The notes beneath the pieces are model-generated. The model saw only the letters and a list, made by a program, of their open reading frames with translations, ran no database searches and was not told the DNA's origin. This document shows, in pieces, positions 52,931 to 62,570 of a stretch of DNA of 64,000 nt; position 1 is the first letter of the stretch, and every line of letters starts with the position of its first letter. A program made the position numbers and the translations under genes. The stretch is from Planctomycetota bacterium (lineage in GTDB: Bacteria; Planctomycetota; Planctomycetia; Pirellulales; Lacipirellulaceae), in the NCBI GenBank assembly GCA_029259915.1, contig JAJDED010000043.1, positions 1 to 64,000 of the forward strand, written 5' to 3'.

Positions 52931-53552
52931 CTCGACGAATTATCGTCAGGGTCAACAACGGTCTGACACTAATCAACACACGAGTACCGTAAATCAGGGA
53001 GTCGCTGATCTACGCCTTGCCGTGCGCAATCCCTCATATTAAAGGGATCGTGCCTGCATCGCTAGAGTTTGCTCCGGCGAAAGGGGAAAATTCATTGCAC
53101 TTTCCTGTGGAGTATTCTGCAAAAGTCCGCCAAAGTCGCCTACTTTGTGGACTAACTGCGATCTCGTATCGCCAGAGCCCGCGACCGGTAAGATCGCGGC
53201 TACAGATTCCGCCTGTGTGCAGATGACTGCACGAAGCCCAGTGGGAGAGCTTCCACGACTAGCCAAATGCAATCGAGGTGCCAAAACTGAGAAAGCTAGC
53301 GCGATTTTCCGTAAGTGGTTTTTAGGTTAGTATTTAGCGTCGCTTGGCTCGATTCGTTCGCTCTTGGACTGGACGTGGATTTGCCTGCCGATGAAGCAAC
53401 TTGTGCTGCGTGGAGAGGCACTTCGGAGGGGCCGACAACTGGTGTATGGTATTACATCTTGTTGAGCTAGCGATCGTGCAACCAATCCAACTACACCGCG
53501 ACCCCCCTCGGCGGGGCAATTCCACTGCCAACCTTGCCCGACTCCCCCGCAC
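52931..53552. other. 622-base gap upstream of the kinase gene
   Basis: Divergent gap between glnII and the Ser/Thr kinase. It must hold both promoters. No gene, strong hairpin or known leader was recognised; a minus-strand frame at 53039-53284 lacks any support. Confidence 0.5.
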
Positions 53553-54557
53553 ATGAGCAATCCCCCTCCAACGACCCCGAAGCGCAAACTGAAGTTCCTG
53601 CCCACCGCGGCAACCTTCAAGTTGCTTGATCCACTCGGAGTGGGCACGGTCGGGGCTGTCTATCGGGCCGAGAGTCCCGACATTGACGAACCGGTGGCGA
53701 TAAAACTGCTTCATCCGACGATTGCCCACGACGAAACGGTAGTCGACCGATTTCAGCGCGAAATCACCATCATGGAGCGGCTCAACCATCCGCACATTGT
53801 TCGCCACTACGGTGGCGGGCTGATGGACGGTCAGTACTTCTACGCCATGCAGCTATTGGCCCACGGTACATTGAGAGATCGTCTGAAAACACATGGGCCC
53901 CTAAGTTGGCAGCAAGCAGCCGTTTTGGCTATGCAGATTGCTTCTGCCCTGCAGCACGCCCACAACCATGGCATCATCCATCGCGATTTGAAATCCAGCA
54001 ATTTGTTCTTTGGCGAAGATGGGCGAGTGATTCTTGGCGATTTTGGCATCGCCCGAGATACCAACGAAGCCGATGTAAGCGGCGACGGAATCACCGTGGG
54101 AACCTATGCCTATATGTCGCCCGAGCAAATCTGTGCCGACAAAAACATCACCGGCCAAGCCGACCTTTATTCCTTGGGTTGCGTGATGGTCGAAATGCTA
54201 ACGGGCAAGCCGCCGTTTTTAGGCGCCAACTTCGCGCAAATCTGGGATCAGCATTTGCATACCCAACCAAAGAGCCTGCGCGAGCAGGGCGTCGATTGCC
54301 CCGAGTGGTTAGACCAGCTCGTGATGAAGCTCCTAGGAAAATCGCCCGAACAGCGCCCCTTCAACGCCCGTGCCGTCCAGGGACTCATCAAGGAGCATCT
54401 TCTCGAAGAGTTTGGCCCCGATTTAGAGCAATTCACCAAAGACTTGCCGCCACTGGAAGAGATTCCGGAAGAACACAACCCGGGCCGGCTTCGCATTGCA
54501 ATCGGATTGCTGGTCGTCGCCGCGGTGATCGCCGCGATCATCGTATGGGGCAAGTAA
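53553..54557 (+). CDS. Serine/threonine protein kinase, tail-anchored
   Basis: Hanks-type kinase of 334 aa. The glycine-rich loop is altered: LGVGTVGAVYRA. The ATP lysine is VAIKLL, the catalytic loop HRDLKSSN, the metal site DFGIARD, and the activation segment ends SPEQ. The expected order of subdomains is complete. The C-terminus, after an acidic linker, has one membrane helix (RIAIGLLVVAAVIAAIIVW) with almost nothing outside, so it is a tail-anchored kinase without sensor domain. Substrates are unknown. It is followed by a hairpin array. Confidence 0.93.
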   Translation: MSNPPPTTPKRKLKFLPTAATFKLLDPLGVGTVGAVYRAESPDIDEPVAIKLLHPTIAHDETVVDRFQREITIMERLNHPHIVRHYGGGLMDGQYFYAMQLLAHGTLRDRLKTHGPLSWQQAAVLAMQIASALQHAHNHGIIHRDLKSSNLFFGEDGRVILGDFGIARDTNEADVSGDGITVGTYAYMSPEQICADKNITGQADLYSLGCVMVEMLTGKPPFLGANFAQIWDQHLHTQPKSLREQGVDCPEWLDQLVMKLLGKSPEQRPFNARAVQGLIKEHLLEEFGPDLEQFTKDLPPLEEIPEEHNPGRLRIAIGLLVVAAVIAAIIVWGK

Positions 54558-54885
54558 TATTCTCGTCAGGGTGGCATGCCCTCGGAGGTCCGCCGACGTG
54601 GGCATGTAAGGCCCATCGATTCACTCCAAGCCCGGAGGGCTGATCCATCCCTAGCCGGTGGTGTCAACCACCGGACTGAGTCGACCATAATCTGGTAGGC
54701 CCTGAGGGCCGATACATCTGCCGATTGCCGTTTTATATCGGCCCTCCAGGCCTCACAATAATATCTGCATCTGTACCAGGTGCCTCACGGCACCGGCTAG
54801 GGTTGTGCCAGCCCTTCGGGCTTATTTGTGTGTCACAGACATGGACGTTGCCCTAGGCTACGGTGACAGATGCCTTCGGCCAACA
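54558..54885. repeat. Array of short hairpins, including dispersed repeat copy 4
   Basis: Copy 4 of the dispersed repeat is at 54569-54606 (GTGGCATGCCCTCGGAGGTC). Then follow AGCCC-GGA-GGGCT (54629-54641), CCGGTGGT-GTCA-ACCACCGG (54655-54674, perfect), a long pair GGCCCTGAGGGCCGATA / TATCGGCCCTCCAGGCC (54698-54714 / 54736-54752), GGTGCC-TCAC-GGCACC (54779-54794) and AGCCC-TTC-GGGCT (54810-54822). There is no gene in the whole stretch. Confidence 0.75.
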
Positions 54886-54990
54886 AGTTTTGTGAGTTTC
54901 AAAGCCAAACGAAAAGACGGACCGCTTCTTAACTTTGGTATATCCTAGGGACTCGACTTGTAAGCTACACTTGGGTGGGAAATTTATTGG

Positions 54991-55722
54991 ATGGGAGGAA
55001 CCAGCGTGTATAAATGCGATTCAGCTGACTTGGGTCGAGGGATGGAGAAGTTAATCGAGATCCTAAAGGTCGCTCGTAAAAGCAATTGCTGGTGGCGAGG
55101 TCAGGCGAAGGATTGGCCACTTGTGCCAAAAGCTAATCGAGAGCCATGGTGTAACCATGACCCGGCACGTTCGTTCAGCGAATGGTGCAGGCAGGCTTGT
55201 CGCGACACAGCACTACCGTCATCGACGCTCGATAGATTGGCTCTTGCCCAACATCATGGCCTAGCAACGCCATTTCTGGATTGGTCCTCCAACCCACTTG
55301 TGGCGCTGTACTTTGCAGTTTGCGAGCAACAAAGTGAGGAGGGTGTGATATATGCTTATTTTCCGCCGCTAATGGACAGCTTAGCTGATGAATCCAGAGT
55401 GGATAGGGTCGGTGGGCAGCGGATCTCAACGAATGACATTGGAGACAACTACCCGTATTTCGGATTCATACCCAGTGTCGTGAATCCACGCATCGACCGG
55501 CAATCCGGTTTGTTTACGTATCATCTGTGGGGTAGTGATGCCATTGAGGCCAATAGGAAAATCATGATTCCGTCAGATTGTAAAACTGATCTGAAATACA
55601 CGCTGGGAATAATGGGAGTAAATGAAAGTACCGTCTTCCCAGACCTCGATGGCCTGTCCGGACACATCAACTCTATTTCTATCAGCTATCCGCCTGAGAA
55701 ACCTCCCGCGGTTGCAACTTGA
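54991..55722 (+). CDS. FRG domain protein
   Basis: Protein of 243 aa with the FRG domain: the name-giving CWWRGQAKDW near residue 33, the central LAQHHGLATPFLDWSSNPLVALYFA and YHLWGSD later on. A GTG at 55006 with GGAGG seven bases upstream is an alternative start. FRG domains are widespread, poorly characterised, and are often found in accessory and defence-associated regions. The gene has a different feel from its neighbours (AT-richer third positions) and is preceded by a repeat array, which suggests acquisition. Its last 41 bases overlap the convergent MMPL gene. Confidence 0.85.
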   Translation: MGGTSVYKCDSADLGRGMEKLIEILKVARKSNCWWRGQAKDWPLVPKANREPWCNHDPARSFSEWCRQACRDTALPSSTLDRLALAQHHGLATPFLDWSSNPLVALYFAVCEQQSEEGVIYAYFPPLMDSLADESRVDRVGGQRISTNDIGDNYPYFGFIPSVVNPRIDRQSGLFTYHLWGSDAIEANRKIMIPSDCKTDLKYTLGIMGVNESTVFPDLDGLSGHINSISISYPPEKPPAVAT

Positions 55723-57997
55723 CAGTCGCTGCAGCTTCCGCCACATCCTCACCCGCCATCAAAGCCAAGAACGCCGGGACCATGATGGTACGCACGATAA
55801 AAGTGTCGAGCAGGATGCCCAATGAAAGTGCAAAACCCAGCTCCACCATGCCGTGCAGTTCGGCAGTGGTCATCGAGATAAACGTGCCGGCCATGATTAC
55901 GCCGCAGCTGGTGATGATCCCGCCCGTTTGCACGATCGCTTGCCGCAAGCCACGACGCGGGCCGAGCCGTTTTTGTTCTTCGATCACTCGGCTGACCAGG
56001 TAGATGTTGTAATCCTGTCCGACGGCTACAAGGATGACAAACAGAAACAGGGGCACCTTCCAATCGAGCCCCACATAGGCGTCGCCCCGGGTGGTTTGGA
56101 ATACCAGTTCCGAGATACCCATCGTAAGCAAATAGCTCAGCAGCACGGTTGCTATTAGATAAAGACAGATGATCGGACGGCGCAGCAGCACGACAATCAC
56201 CGCGAGCACGGCCCCGGCGACCAAGACTTGGATAAGCCGTCGGTCGCTGAAGGTCACTCGCTGCAAGTCGCGTAGCCCGGCAGTTGGCCCGGCGAGTTCA
56301 AAGTTTGCGCCATGCCACGGCGAATCGGGATCGGATTTTATCTCGTTGAGTTTTTCTTCGACCTTGTTGCAAATGCCCATCGCACTGTCGGAAAAAGGTT
56401 CTCGGTCGAGAATGAGAAAAAGCCGCGTTACTTTTCCGGCAAGGTCGCCGGTTTGCGAAACGAAAGCGGCTTTGGTCAGCGGGCTGCCCTGGACGGCAAG
56501 GTCGCGTAATCCGTCGCTTGTGAATATGCTCACCGACCCCGCCGGTGCACCGGTCGGTCGATACAGGCTGCGCACGTGGGCCACCCCAGGCAGATCGTCC
56601 AACGGCTTGGCGAGTTGCGCGATGCGAATTTGGCCATCGATCGAATCAAGATTTCCCGCCGGGCTTTGAGCCAGCACCACCAAGGGACCGATTTCACCGG
56701 GCGGAAAGTGGCGACGAAGTAAAGCGGTCCCCTGCCGGCTGACGCGATCGGGGGCCAACTCTCCAAGCAAGTCGTAGGTCACGTCGACCGACCAGCCAAC
56801 CCAAGCCAGCGGAGCGACCAACAGCAGGCAGCCCAGCAAGATGATTTTCGGTCGCCGGAGCACCCCGTCTGCCAGCCACTCCCAGATGGGTTTCCAACGA
56901 TTGGAATTTTCGACTCCACTACCAACAACACCGCCCAACCGGGTTGCCAACAGCGCCGGGACCATCGTGACGCATGCCAACAAGGTAACACCAAGACAGA
57001 CGGCGATAGCCGGCCCGCTGTAGGTGAATTTTCCGAACTGGGCAAACCCCATCATCGCCAAGCCGACAATCGTGGTGAGCGCACTAGCCGCCAGAGCCAC
57101 CCCCACATGGGAAAGGGCCGTGCCCACCGCCTCGCGTTGGCTGAGCCCGGCGGCACGTTGCTCGCGAAATCGGGCCGTGAGAAACAAGCAGTAATCGGTG
57201 CCTGCACCAAACAGCAGCACAATCACAAAAATCTTTGTCGTCGTAAACACACGAATCACCAGCAAGCCGTCCGGGTGATCCTGACTCCAAGCGGCCAACA
57301 GCGCCAATAGATCGAGCGATGTCGAGGCGGCGATGCCAATCGTCGCCAGTGGCACAATTGCCAACCAGGCCGAGCGATAGATTGCCAAGAGTGTGAGGCC
57401 GACCAAAAAGATTGTCGTGAAGTGCGTATTGGCGACACTCTCTGCCGCAGCGGTAAGCATGTCGCCCCCAATCGCTGCGGAACCGGTGATGCCGATTTGA
57501 AGCCCAGGCGGCGCGTTGATCTGCTCGGCAGCGACAACCGTTTGAACTTCGTCCAACACGCGGATGTTGTCGGTGGCCATGAACTCGTTGGTCAAGCGAA
57601 TGATGACGCGAGTTGCGCGATTATCGCGACTCAGCAATTGCGAACCGACGACCGGAGTTTTCTCCGTCCAAACATCCACAGCCCCCAGCGAGTCCATTGC
57701 TTCGAATCGTTTTCCCAACTCGTAGGCAAACTGACGATCGTCGGGGGAAAGCTCTCGGTCTTGCCGGGCGAAGACGAGCACAAGCTGGCTTTTCGAGCGG
57801 TCTTCAGGAAAAGCTTTTCTGCTGAGCTTCGCGGCGCGAACGATTGTGGTGTCGGCCGGCAGATATTCCAGATCGCCATCCATGGCCACTTCCGACCAAG
57901 GTGGTGCGACCGACTTCAAGATCAGCATGGCAACGAGCCAAGTGACGATAACAAGCCATCGCCAATCGAAAATCCAACGGCCCAGGTGCAGGATCAT
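55682..57997 (-). CDS. MMPL/RND family transporter
   Basis: Membrane protein of 771 aa with the RND-like plan in two halves: one membrane helix (WLVIVTWLVAMLILKSV), an outer domain, then a five-helix bundle (FLVGLTLLAIYRSAWLAI ... ALTTIVGLAMMGFAQFGKF), and the same again after residue 385 (IILLGCLLLVAPLAWVGWSV ... VAVGQDYNIYLVSRVIEEQ). The GTDYCLFL and GQDYNIYL motifs in the fourth helix are the proton-relay Asp sites of MMPL proteins. Substrates are probably lipids or hopanoids. Single-gene unit. Confidence 0.93.
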   Translation of the reverse strand: MILHLGRWIFDWRWLVIVTWLVAMLILKSVAPPWSEVAMDGDLEYLPADTTIVRAAKLSRKAFPEDRSKSQLVLVFARQDRELSPDDRQFAYELGKRFEAMDSLGAVDVWTEKTPVVGSQLLSRDNRATRVIIRLTNEFMATDNIRVLDEVQTVVAAEQINAPPGLQIGITGSAAIGGDMLTAAAESVANTHFTTIFLVGLTLLAIYRSAWLAIVPLATIGIAASTSLDLLALLAAWSQDHPDGLLVIRVFTTTKIFVIVLLFGAGTDYCLFLTARFREQRAAGLSQREAVGTALSHVGVALAASALTTIVGLAMMGFAQFGKFTYSGPAIAVCLGVTLLACVTMVPALLATRLGGVVGSGVENSNRWKPIWEWLADGVLRRPKIILLGCLLLVAPLAWVGWSVDVTYDLLGELAPDRVSRQGTALLRRHFPPGEIGPLVVLAQSPAGNLDSIDGQIRIAQLAKPLDDLPGVAHVRSLYRPTGAPAGSVSIFTSDGLRDLAVQGSPLTKAAFVSQTGDLAGKVTRLFLILDREPFSDSAMGICNKVEEKLNEIKSDPDSPWHGANFELAGPTAGLRDLQRVTFSDRRLIQVLVAGAVLAVIVVLLRRPIICLYLIATVLLSYLLTMGISELVFQTTRGDAYVGLDWKVPLFLFVILVAVGQDYNIYLVSRVIEEQKRLGPRRGLRQAIVQTGGIITSCGVIMAGTFISMTTAELHGMVELGFALSLGILLDTFIVRTIMVPAFLALMAGEDVAEAAATVKLQPREVSQADS

Positions 57998-58119
57998 TGC
58001 TCAGTCAAAGCTCGTGTTTAGCAGGAGTTATCACCCTTCCGGATGCCGGCAGAGTGTTGTCGATCGTAATCTTTCACCTTGTGCGGTGCCAGCCTTGAGC
58101 CGAGACAACACACAAACAA

Positions 58120-58155
58120 AAACGGCATCGAGCCCAACTGGACTCGATGCCGTTT
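58120..58155 (-). terminator. Rho-independent terminator of the Wzz/BY-kinase-like gene
   Basis: AAACGGCATCGAG and CTCGATGCCGTTT form a perfect 13-base stem; on the minus strand a T-rich stretch (TTTTTGTTTG) follows. It lies 29 bases after the gene stop. Confidence 0.88.
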
Positions 58156-58183
58156 GTTGAAAATCAAACAATGGAACGTGGCA

Positions 58184-60475
58184 TCAACTTTCGGTGCTAG
58201 CCGATAATTTCCGCTGCTGCGTGGCGGCCACTCGGTGCAGGCGTGCCACACGGCGGTCAGCTTTTTGGAAGACGCCGTTCACAACCGCACCGATCAATCG
58301 GATGCCCATTTCTTTCATCAATTCCGAGGCCTGGTTGATCTGGCGAACCTCGCTATGATCCCGCAGCACGGTGAGAATCGCACCGTCGACATGCTGACCG
58401 ATGGAAATTGAATCGGCGAGGCCCAAGATGGGAGCTCCGTCGATGATCACAAAATCGAATTCTGCACGCAACTTTTCAAAGATCGGCTGCAATTGGTCGG
58501 TAGCCAAAGCGTGGATCGCGTCCATGTCGCACTGTCCGGCGGTCAACAGCCACAGACCTTCTGTGTTGGTGGGCCGAATCGCATCGGAGACGTCGATCTC
58601 AGAACGCATGACTTCACTAAGGCCATCTTCCACCGGCATGCCGAACAACTTGTGTAGCGAAGGCTCTCGCAGATCGCCATCGATCAGTAATGTGCGACGC
58701 CCGGCCCGAGTGAGGCTCAGAGCCAAATGGCTGGCGACCGTGGTGCATCCTTCCATAGTTGCAGGACTGGTGATCAACACGACTTGTCGCGTTTGGGTGG
58801 TGGAATCGTGCATCAATGTGGCTCGCACACTATCGATCGACTCGGAAAGTTGTGCGGCAATCGCACTGCCTGGCGCCAAAGCCTTACGCGAAGATACCGA
58901 AGGCAGAACGCCCAGCACGCGAATTCCCAAGCCCTCGTCCACGTCGGAGGGGCTGTTCAGTCGACGCCGACGGAATTCCAACAAGGCAACGCCGTAGCAA
59001 GTGGCACAGAAGGCCGCTATGCCACCGAGCGATGCGATGATGTACCGTTCCCAGACGTTGATCTTCTCTTGAGGCAAAGCGTTTTGCATAACGCGAACGC
59101 GCTTCCGACTGGCCTGATCTTCCACATCCCAACTTCGCAGTTTTAGGTCCATCGTTCGTTCGACTTCTTGAAGTTGCTCGATTTCCGATTTCAGTAAAGA
59201 AAGCCTGCCCGACTGCTGGCCCTTGCGTTCCACGTCCGACATTTTTTCTTCGTACGTCGCTTCGAGCTCCGCCAGATCCGTTTCGATAGAACGGCGACGT
59301 ACCAGATATTCGGTAATGACTTGCTGGAGCATGTCGTTCGGGGCCGATTTGAATCGTTTTTTAAGCTCGGTTTCTTTCGTGATCCGATACTGCTGGATTT
59401 GTTGTCCCAACTGCTGCAGCATTGCTTTGTGTCGCCGGATCTCCGGTGAATTCTTACGTTTTGTAATCGATTCGAGCTGTGTGATCTGCTGGGTAATCGC
59501 GAATTGTTCTTGCTGGAAACCCTGGAAGGTGGGGTCCGCATCCATTTCTTCTTGGATTGCCACATCCAGAGCATAGGTGCTTTTCGACCGCTGGATTGCG
59601 AGCGTTTTTTCGACTTCAATTTCCAGCCGTTCTTTTTTCTTTTCGATAATTTGTTGCTGGATCAAACGAATTTCCGACGCCAGCATATTGAGCATCGTGC
59701 TTTGATTGGGCATGTCAGGAGAATCGAGTTCTTTAGACAGATTTTGGTATCGGTCCATCTTCTCCTGAAGCTCGGCAACCAACTCCTTGTGCAATTTGTC
59801 GAGGCTATCGTGAGTCTCGCCTTTTTGGGTTCTCTCTTTGTGAAGCACTTCGTATTCATAAGATTTAATTACGGCATCAATAATCTTCATCATTTGTTCC
59901 GGATCTTCTTCTCCATCGAAGCTGACCTTGAGGATCTCACCCTCGCCAGGGAACGAAACTTTCAGTTCCTCCGATAGCCACAACAGTGCGTCGGGCTCTT
60001 CATTCTGTACGACGTCGAGTTGCGCAATGTCGTTACGATTAAGAGCCGCTTTCAGCACGAATTGGCTTTTGAACAGCGTGAGCTGAGTTTGCTGGAAGAT
60101 TTCGTATTCTTTGGGGTTAATTCGTTGCTGATCTTCGAACAGCGAATCCGCTTCCAAAGCTTCGACTTTGAGATAAGCCGTCACTGAAGAGGAAAGAGGG
60201 AACAGCCACATAAGTGCGACAAACGAGGCCGCCATCGCTATGATTCCTAGCAACAGGGCCGACAACCACTTGCGCCGCAAACAGTTGATAAACCAGGTTT
60301 GATTGAACGAACCGTGGATGATCTCGGGGCCGCGTGGAATGTTGCCACCAAAGGGGGGCATCGCGGAAGCCGCATAGGGCTGGGCGGGAACCATGGAGCC
60401 CGACATTTCCCCATTCCCTACGACGGCAGGGTACATGACCTCGGAACTCGTGAATCCAGAATCTTGATTTGCCAT
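58184..60475 (-). CDS. Wzz/BY-kinase-like polysaccharide protein, P-loop lysine missing
   Basis: Protein of 763 aa from the ATG at 60475 (GAGAGAGG upstream). Two membrane helices (KWLSALLLGIIAMAASFVAL and ERYIIASLGGIAAFCATCYG) enclose a long outside coiled-coil segment of the GNVR/Wzz kind with heptad-like charges. The C-terminal 200 residues match the tyrosine-kinase/ParA fold: VVLITSPATMEG, then RTLLIDGDLREPSLHKLF (Walker A') and FDFVIIDGAPILG (Walker B). In the Walker A motif, EGK(S/T)T is expected; here it is EGCTT with Cys577 (TGC). The C-terminus lacks the usual tyrosine cluster. It probably controls chain length without kinase activity. Confidence 0.88.
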   Translation of the reverse strand: MANQDSGFTSSEVMYPAVVGNGEMSGSMVPAQPYAASAMPPFGGNIPRGPEIIHGSFNQTWFINCLRRKWLSALLLGIIAMAASFVALMWLFPLSSSVTAYLKVEALEADSLFEDQQRINPKEYEIFQQTQLTLFKSQFVLKAALNRNDIAQLDVVQNEEPDALLWLSEELKVSFPGEGEILKVSFDGEEDPEQMMKIIDAVIKSYEYEVLHKERTQKGETHDSLDKLHKELVAELQEKMDRYQNLSKELDSPDMPNQSTMLNMLASEIRLIQQQIIEKKKERLEIEVEKTLAIQRSKSTYALDVAIQEEMDADPTFQGFQQEQFAITQQITQLESITKRKNSPEIRRHKAMLQQLGQQIQQYRITKETELKKRFKSAPNDMLQQVITEYLVRRRSIETDLAELEATYEEKMSDVERKGQQSGRLSLLKSEIEQLQEVERTMDLKLRSWDVEDQASRKRVRVMQNALPQEKINVWERYIIASLGGIAAFCATCYGVALLEFRRRRLNSPSDVDEGLGIRVLGVLPSVSSRKALAPGSAIAAQLSESIDSVRATLMHDSTTQTRQVVLITSPATMEGCTTVASHLALSLTRAGRRTLLIDGDLREPSLHKLFGMPVEDGLSEVMRSEIDVSDAIRPTNTEGLWLLTAGQCDMDAIHALATDQLQPIFEKLRAEFDFVIIDGAPILGLADSISIGQHVDGAILTVLRDHSEVRQINQASELMKEMGIRLIGAVVNGVFQKADRRVARLHRVAATQQRKLSASTES

Positions 60476-60855
60476 GGAATACCTCTCTCTCAAACCGATC
60501 GGTCAACGCGACAACACGCTTCGAACAACCCAAACCCCATCTTGCGTGTCTTGGCGTCTGTGACAGCCCAAATAGCTACAACTGGTCGGAAAGCCTAGGG
60601 ATAGCCAGCTTATGGACCAGCCGCGTAGCATTTCTTTGAACAGCCTAACCGCAACTCGCGGGCCAAACTGGTTTGGCAGCCTAATCTTGCCTCAAACAAA
60701 GACTAAAACGGCTGAACAGCCGAATTCTGTTGATTTTTCTCAACCATTCCGTTGCACCAACACCACATGCGGTCGTCCAAGAAATCCGCATGATTCCAGT
60801 CGAAAAAAAGTCGAGTGCTTTGACAACTCTAGCAATGATTAACTATGACAAAGCA
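60476..60855. other. Gap between the BY-kinase-like and exosortase genes
   Basis: No gene is supported. It must contain the promoter of the BY-kinase-like gene; no clear promoter or hairpin was recognised. Confidence 0.45.
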
Positions 60856-61794
60856 CTAGCCGTGTGCAGCGCCAAAGGCCGCATATTCGTCAGTTTCTAT
60901 TGGGACCGTGATGCTCTCGAGTATCTGCAATTCTATCCACAGCAAACCCATGGCAATTGGCATCATTGCAAACCCGGCATAATCGTGCACCAGTAGATGC
61001 ACCGTCTCGTTATCCGGAAGAGCCATAAACAGTAGGGCTGTAATTGTGATCCGGATGATATTTGTGATTAAAGCGATTGGAATGGCGCTGACGAGGATCG
61101 TCGAACGATCCCACCAGGGACGCTTGATGAGCATGGCCATGGCGACCGACATCGCCCCGAAAATCGTAGTCATTCGCAATCCGCTACAGGCGTCTGCAAT
61201 TTCGAGCGGCAATTGGTCGATCATGATGCGGTTGCCATCGCGCAACGCAGGGGCACCTAGTAACTGTAAGACCCAGGTACTGGAGATCGCTGCCATTTTT
61301 TGCATGTATAAAAGCACCGAGTTTTCGAAAACCGAAGGGAGCGGGAACATTAACACCAGGAACCCTAGTGGGGGACCCGCCCAACGGAGCATAGACGTAC
61401 CGCCCATCAATTGGCAAATTCCCAATAAGGCCCCAATGAAGGAGAGCCGATCGAACGGATTCGAGTCGTAATAAGATGCAACCAACCGTATCGCCAAGCT
61501 TGCTAAAAGGATTGCCAACCCGATCCAACGCTCGCTTGGTTCGACTTTTGTTAAAGGCTTGCGCCGAATCATAAAAAGAAGGGCCGCAAACAGGGGTACA
61601 ATCCAACCGTGAGAGTACAATGCCTTATCCCAATAGCTTGCCGTGTAGGTAAGCATGTTCAGGTAGGAATAGGTCAGGAGCACAATCAGGCCACCAAAGA
61701 CCATCCAAACCTTTTGAGATTCTTCGGCGCTGAGCAGATCTTCTTCATGCCCACCGAGAAAGGCGTCAGGACTATTCGAAGGATTCAGATTCAT
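60856..61794 (-). CDS. Exosortase
   Basis: Polytopic membrane transpeptidase-like protein of 312 aa from the ATG at 61794; the open frame extends to 61965 with non-coding content. Eight or more helices are visible. The catalytic triad is complete: Cys203 in ADACSGLR, Arg248 in NIIRIT and His270 in VHDYAGF. It processes PEP-CTERM proteins at the inner membrane; one such protein is encoded at 3463-4092. The neighbours (Wzz-like and Wza-like genes) are exopolysaccharide genes, the usual company of exosortases. Confidence 0.92.
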   Translation of the reverse strand: MNLNPSNSPDAFLGGHEEDLLSAEESQKVWMVFGGLIVLLTYSYLNMLTYTASYWDKALYSHGWIVPLFAALLFMIRRKPLTKVEPSERWIGLAILLASLAIRLVASYYDSNPFDRLSFIGALLGICQLMGGTSMLRWAGPPLGFLVLMFPLPSVFENSVLLYMQKMAAISSTWVLQLLGAPALRDGNRIMIDQLPLEIADACSGLRMTTIFGAMSVAMAMLIKRPWWDRSTILVSAIPIALITNIIRITITALLFMALPDNETVHLLVHDYAGFAMMPIAMGLLWIELQILESITVPIETDEYAAFGAAHG

Positions 61795-62570
61795 TGCTTC
61801 GTTTTCTAGCTCGTGCTGCCGACGGGATCGGCCCCGAGAGGGAAGTAAAATTACGCATTTCAACTGAGAGCGAGTCGCCAACAAAGCGAGGCTGGGCAGT
61901 CTGCATGGGCACACCACCCTGGACAGCCGCCACATAAAGGACTGGCGTGTGGCTTTTCCTCTCAAGAAGAAATGGCCAAAACTTTGCCCAGGGAGCGTGA
62001 AGCCGCACGCATGGTTGCATGCAATTGAGGATACGCGTGCAGTCGGTTTCTGTCAAACGGATAGGCGTTTGGCCACGGGTGCCAAACCGCTAGCCCGCCT
62101 GGAGTTACGTTGATTGGCCTGTTCATATCCCCCTGTTTCCACAGAAAACACGGTTCTGTCGGGTCTGGAAAGATTGATTTTTTGTCTCCCCGACAGGCGA
62201 AGGGCGGAGAGCCAAGTGTGGAGGGTTTTCAGCTGAGAGCCAGGGGGAAAGGCCCCTGATCTAACTCTCCGCTCTTGATGCCTTGCTAGCTGACACAAGA
62301 TTTCGAACAGGCTTGCTTTGTCAGTGTCCGGAACTCTACGGAACGGCCATCTTTGCATCGGGCGGCACCCATGCTTTGCTAGCGTGGGAACCTTGTTTGA
62401 AGAAGAGTTTTCCGCTTTTCGCCCAGAGAAAGCAAAGTCGTTGTTAAACTTTTCCGATTATAGACTCTGTAGCTGTCAGGAAAACAATAGCGGCCGAGCT
62501 CGCTACTACCTTGATGTTAACTGACAACCGCAAAAAACTCACTTACCTTACGCTGTAGCGAGACGAACTG
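61795..62570. other. 776-base divergent gap in the exopolysaccharide locus
   Basis: No gene is supported; frames at 61772-62056 and 62053-62358 on the minus strand have no start site or recognisable content. It must contain divergent promoters for the exosortase and export-lipoprotein genes. Confidence 0.5.

Noticed and set aside
62053..62358. Minus-strand frame of 101 codons in the exopolysaccharide gap
   Set aside because: Weak start, basic and unstructured composition, no similarity to known families by eye.
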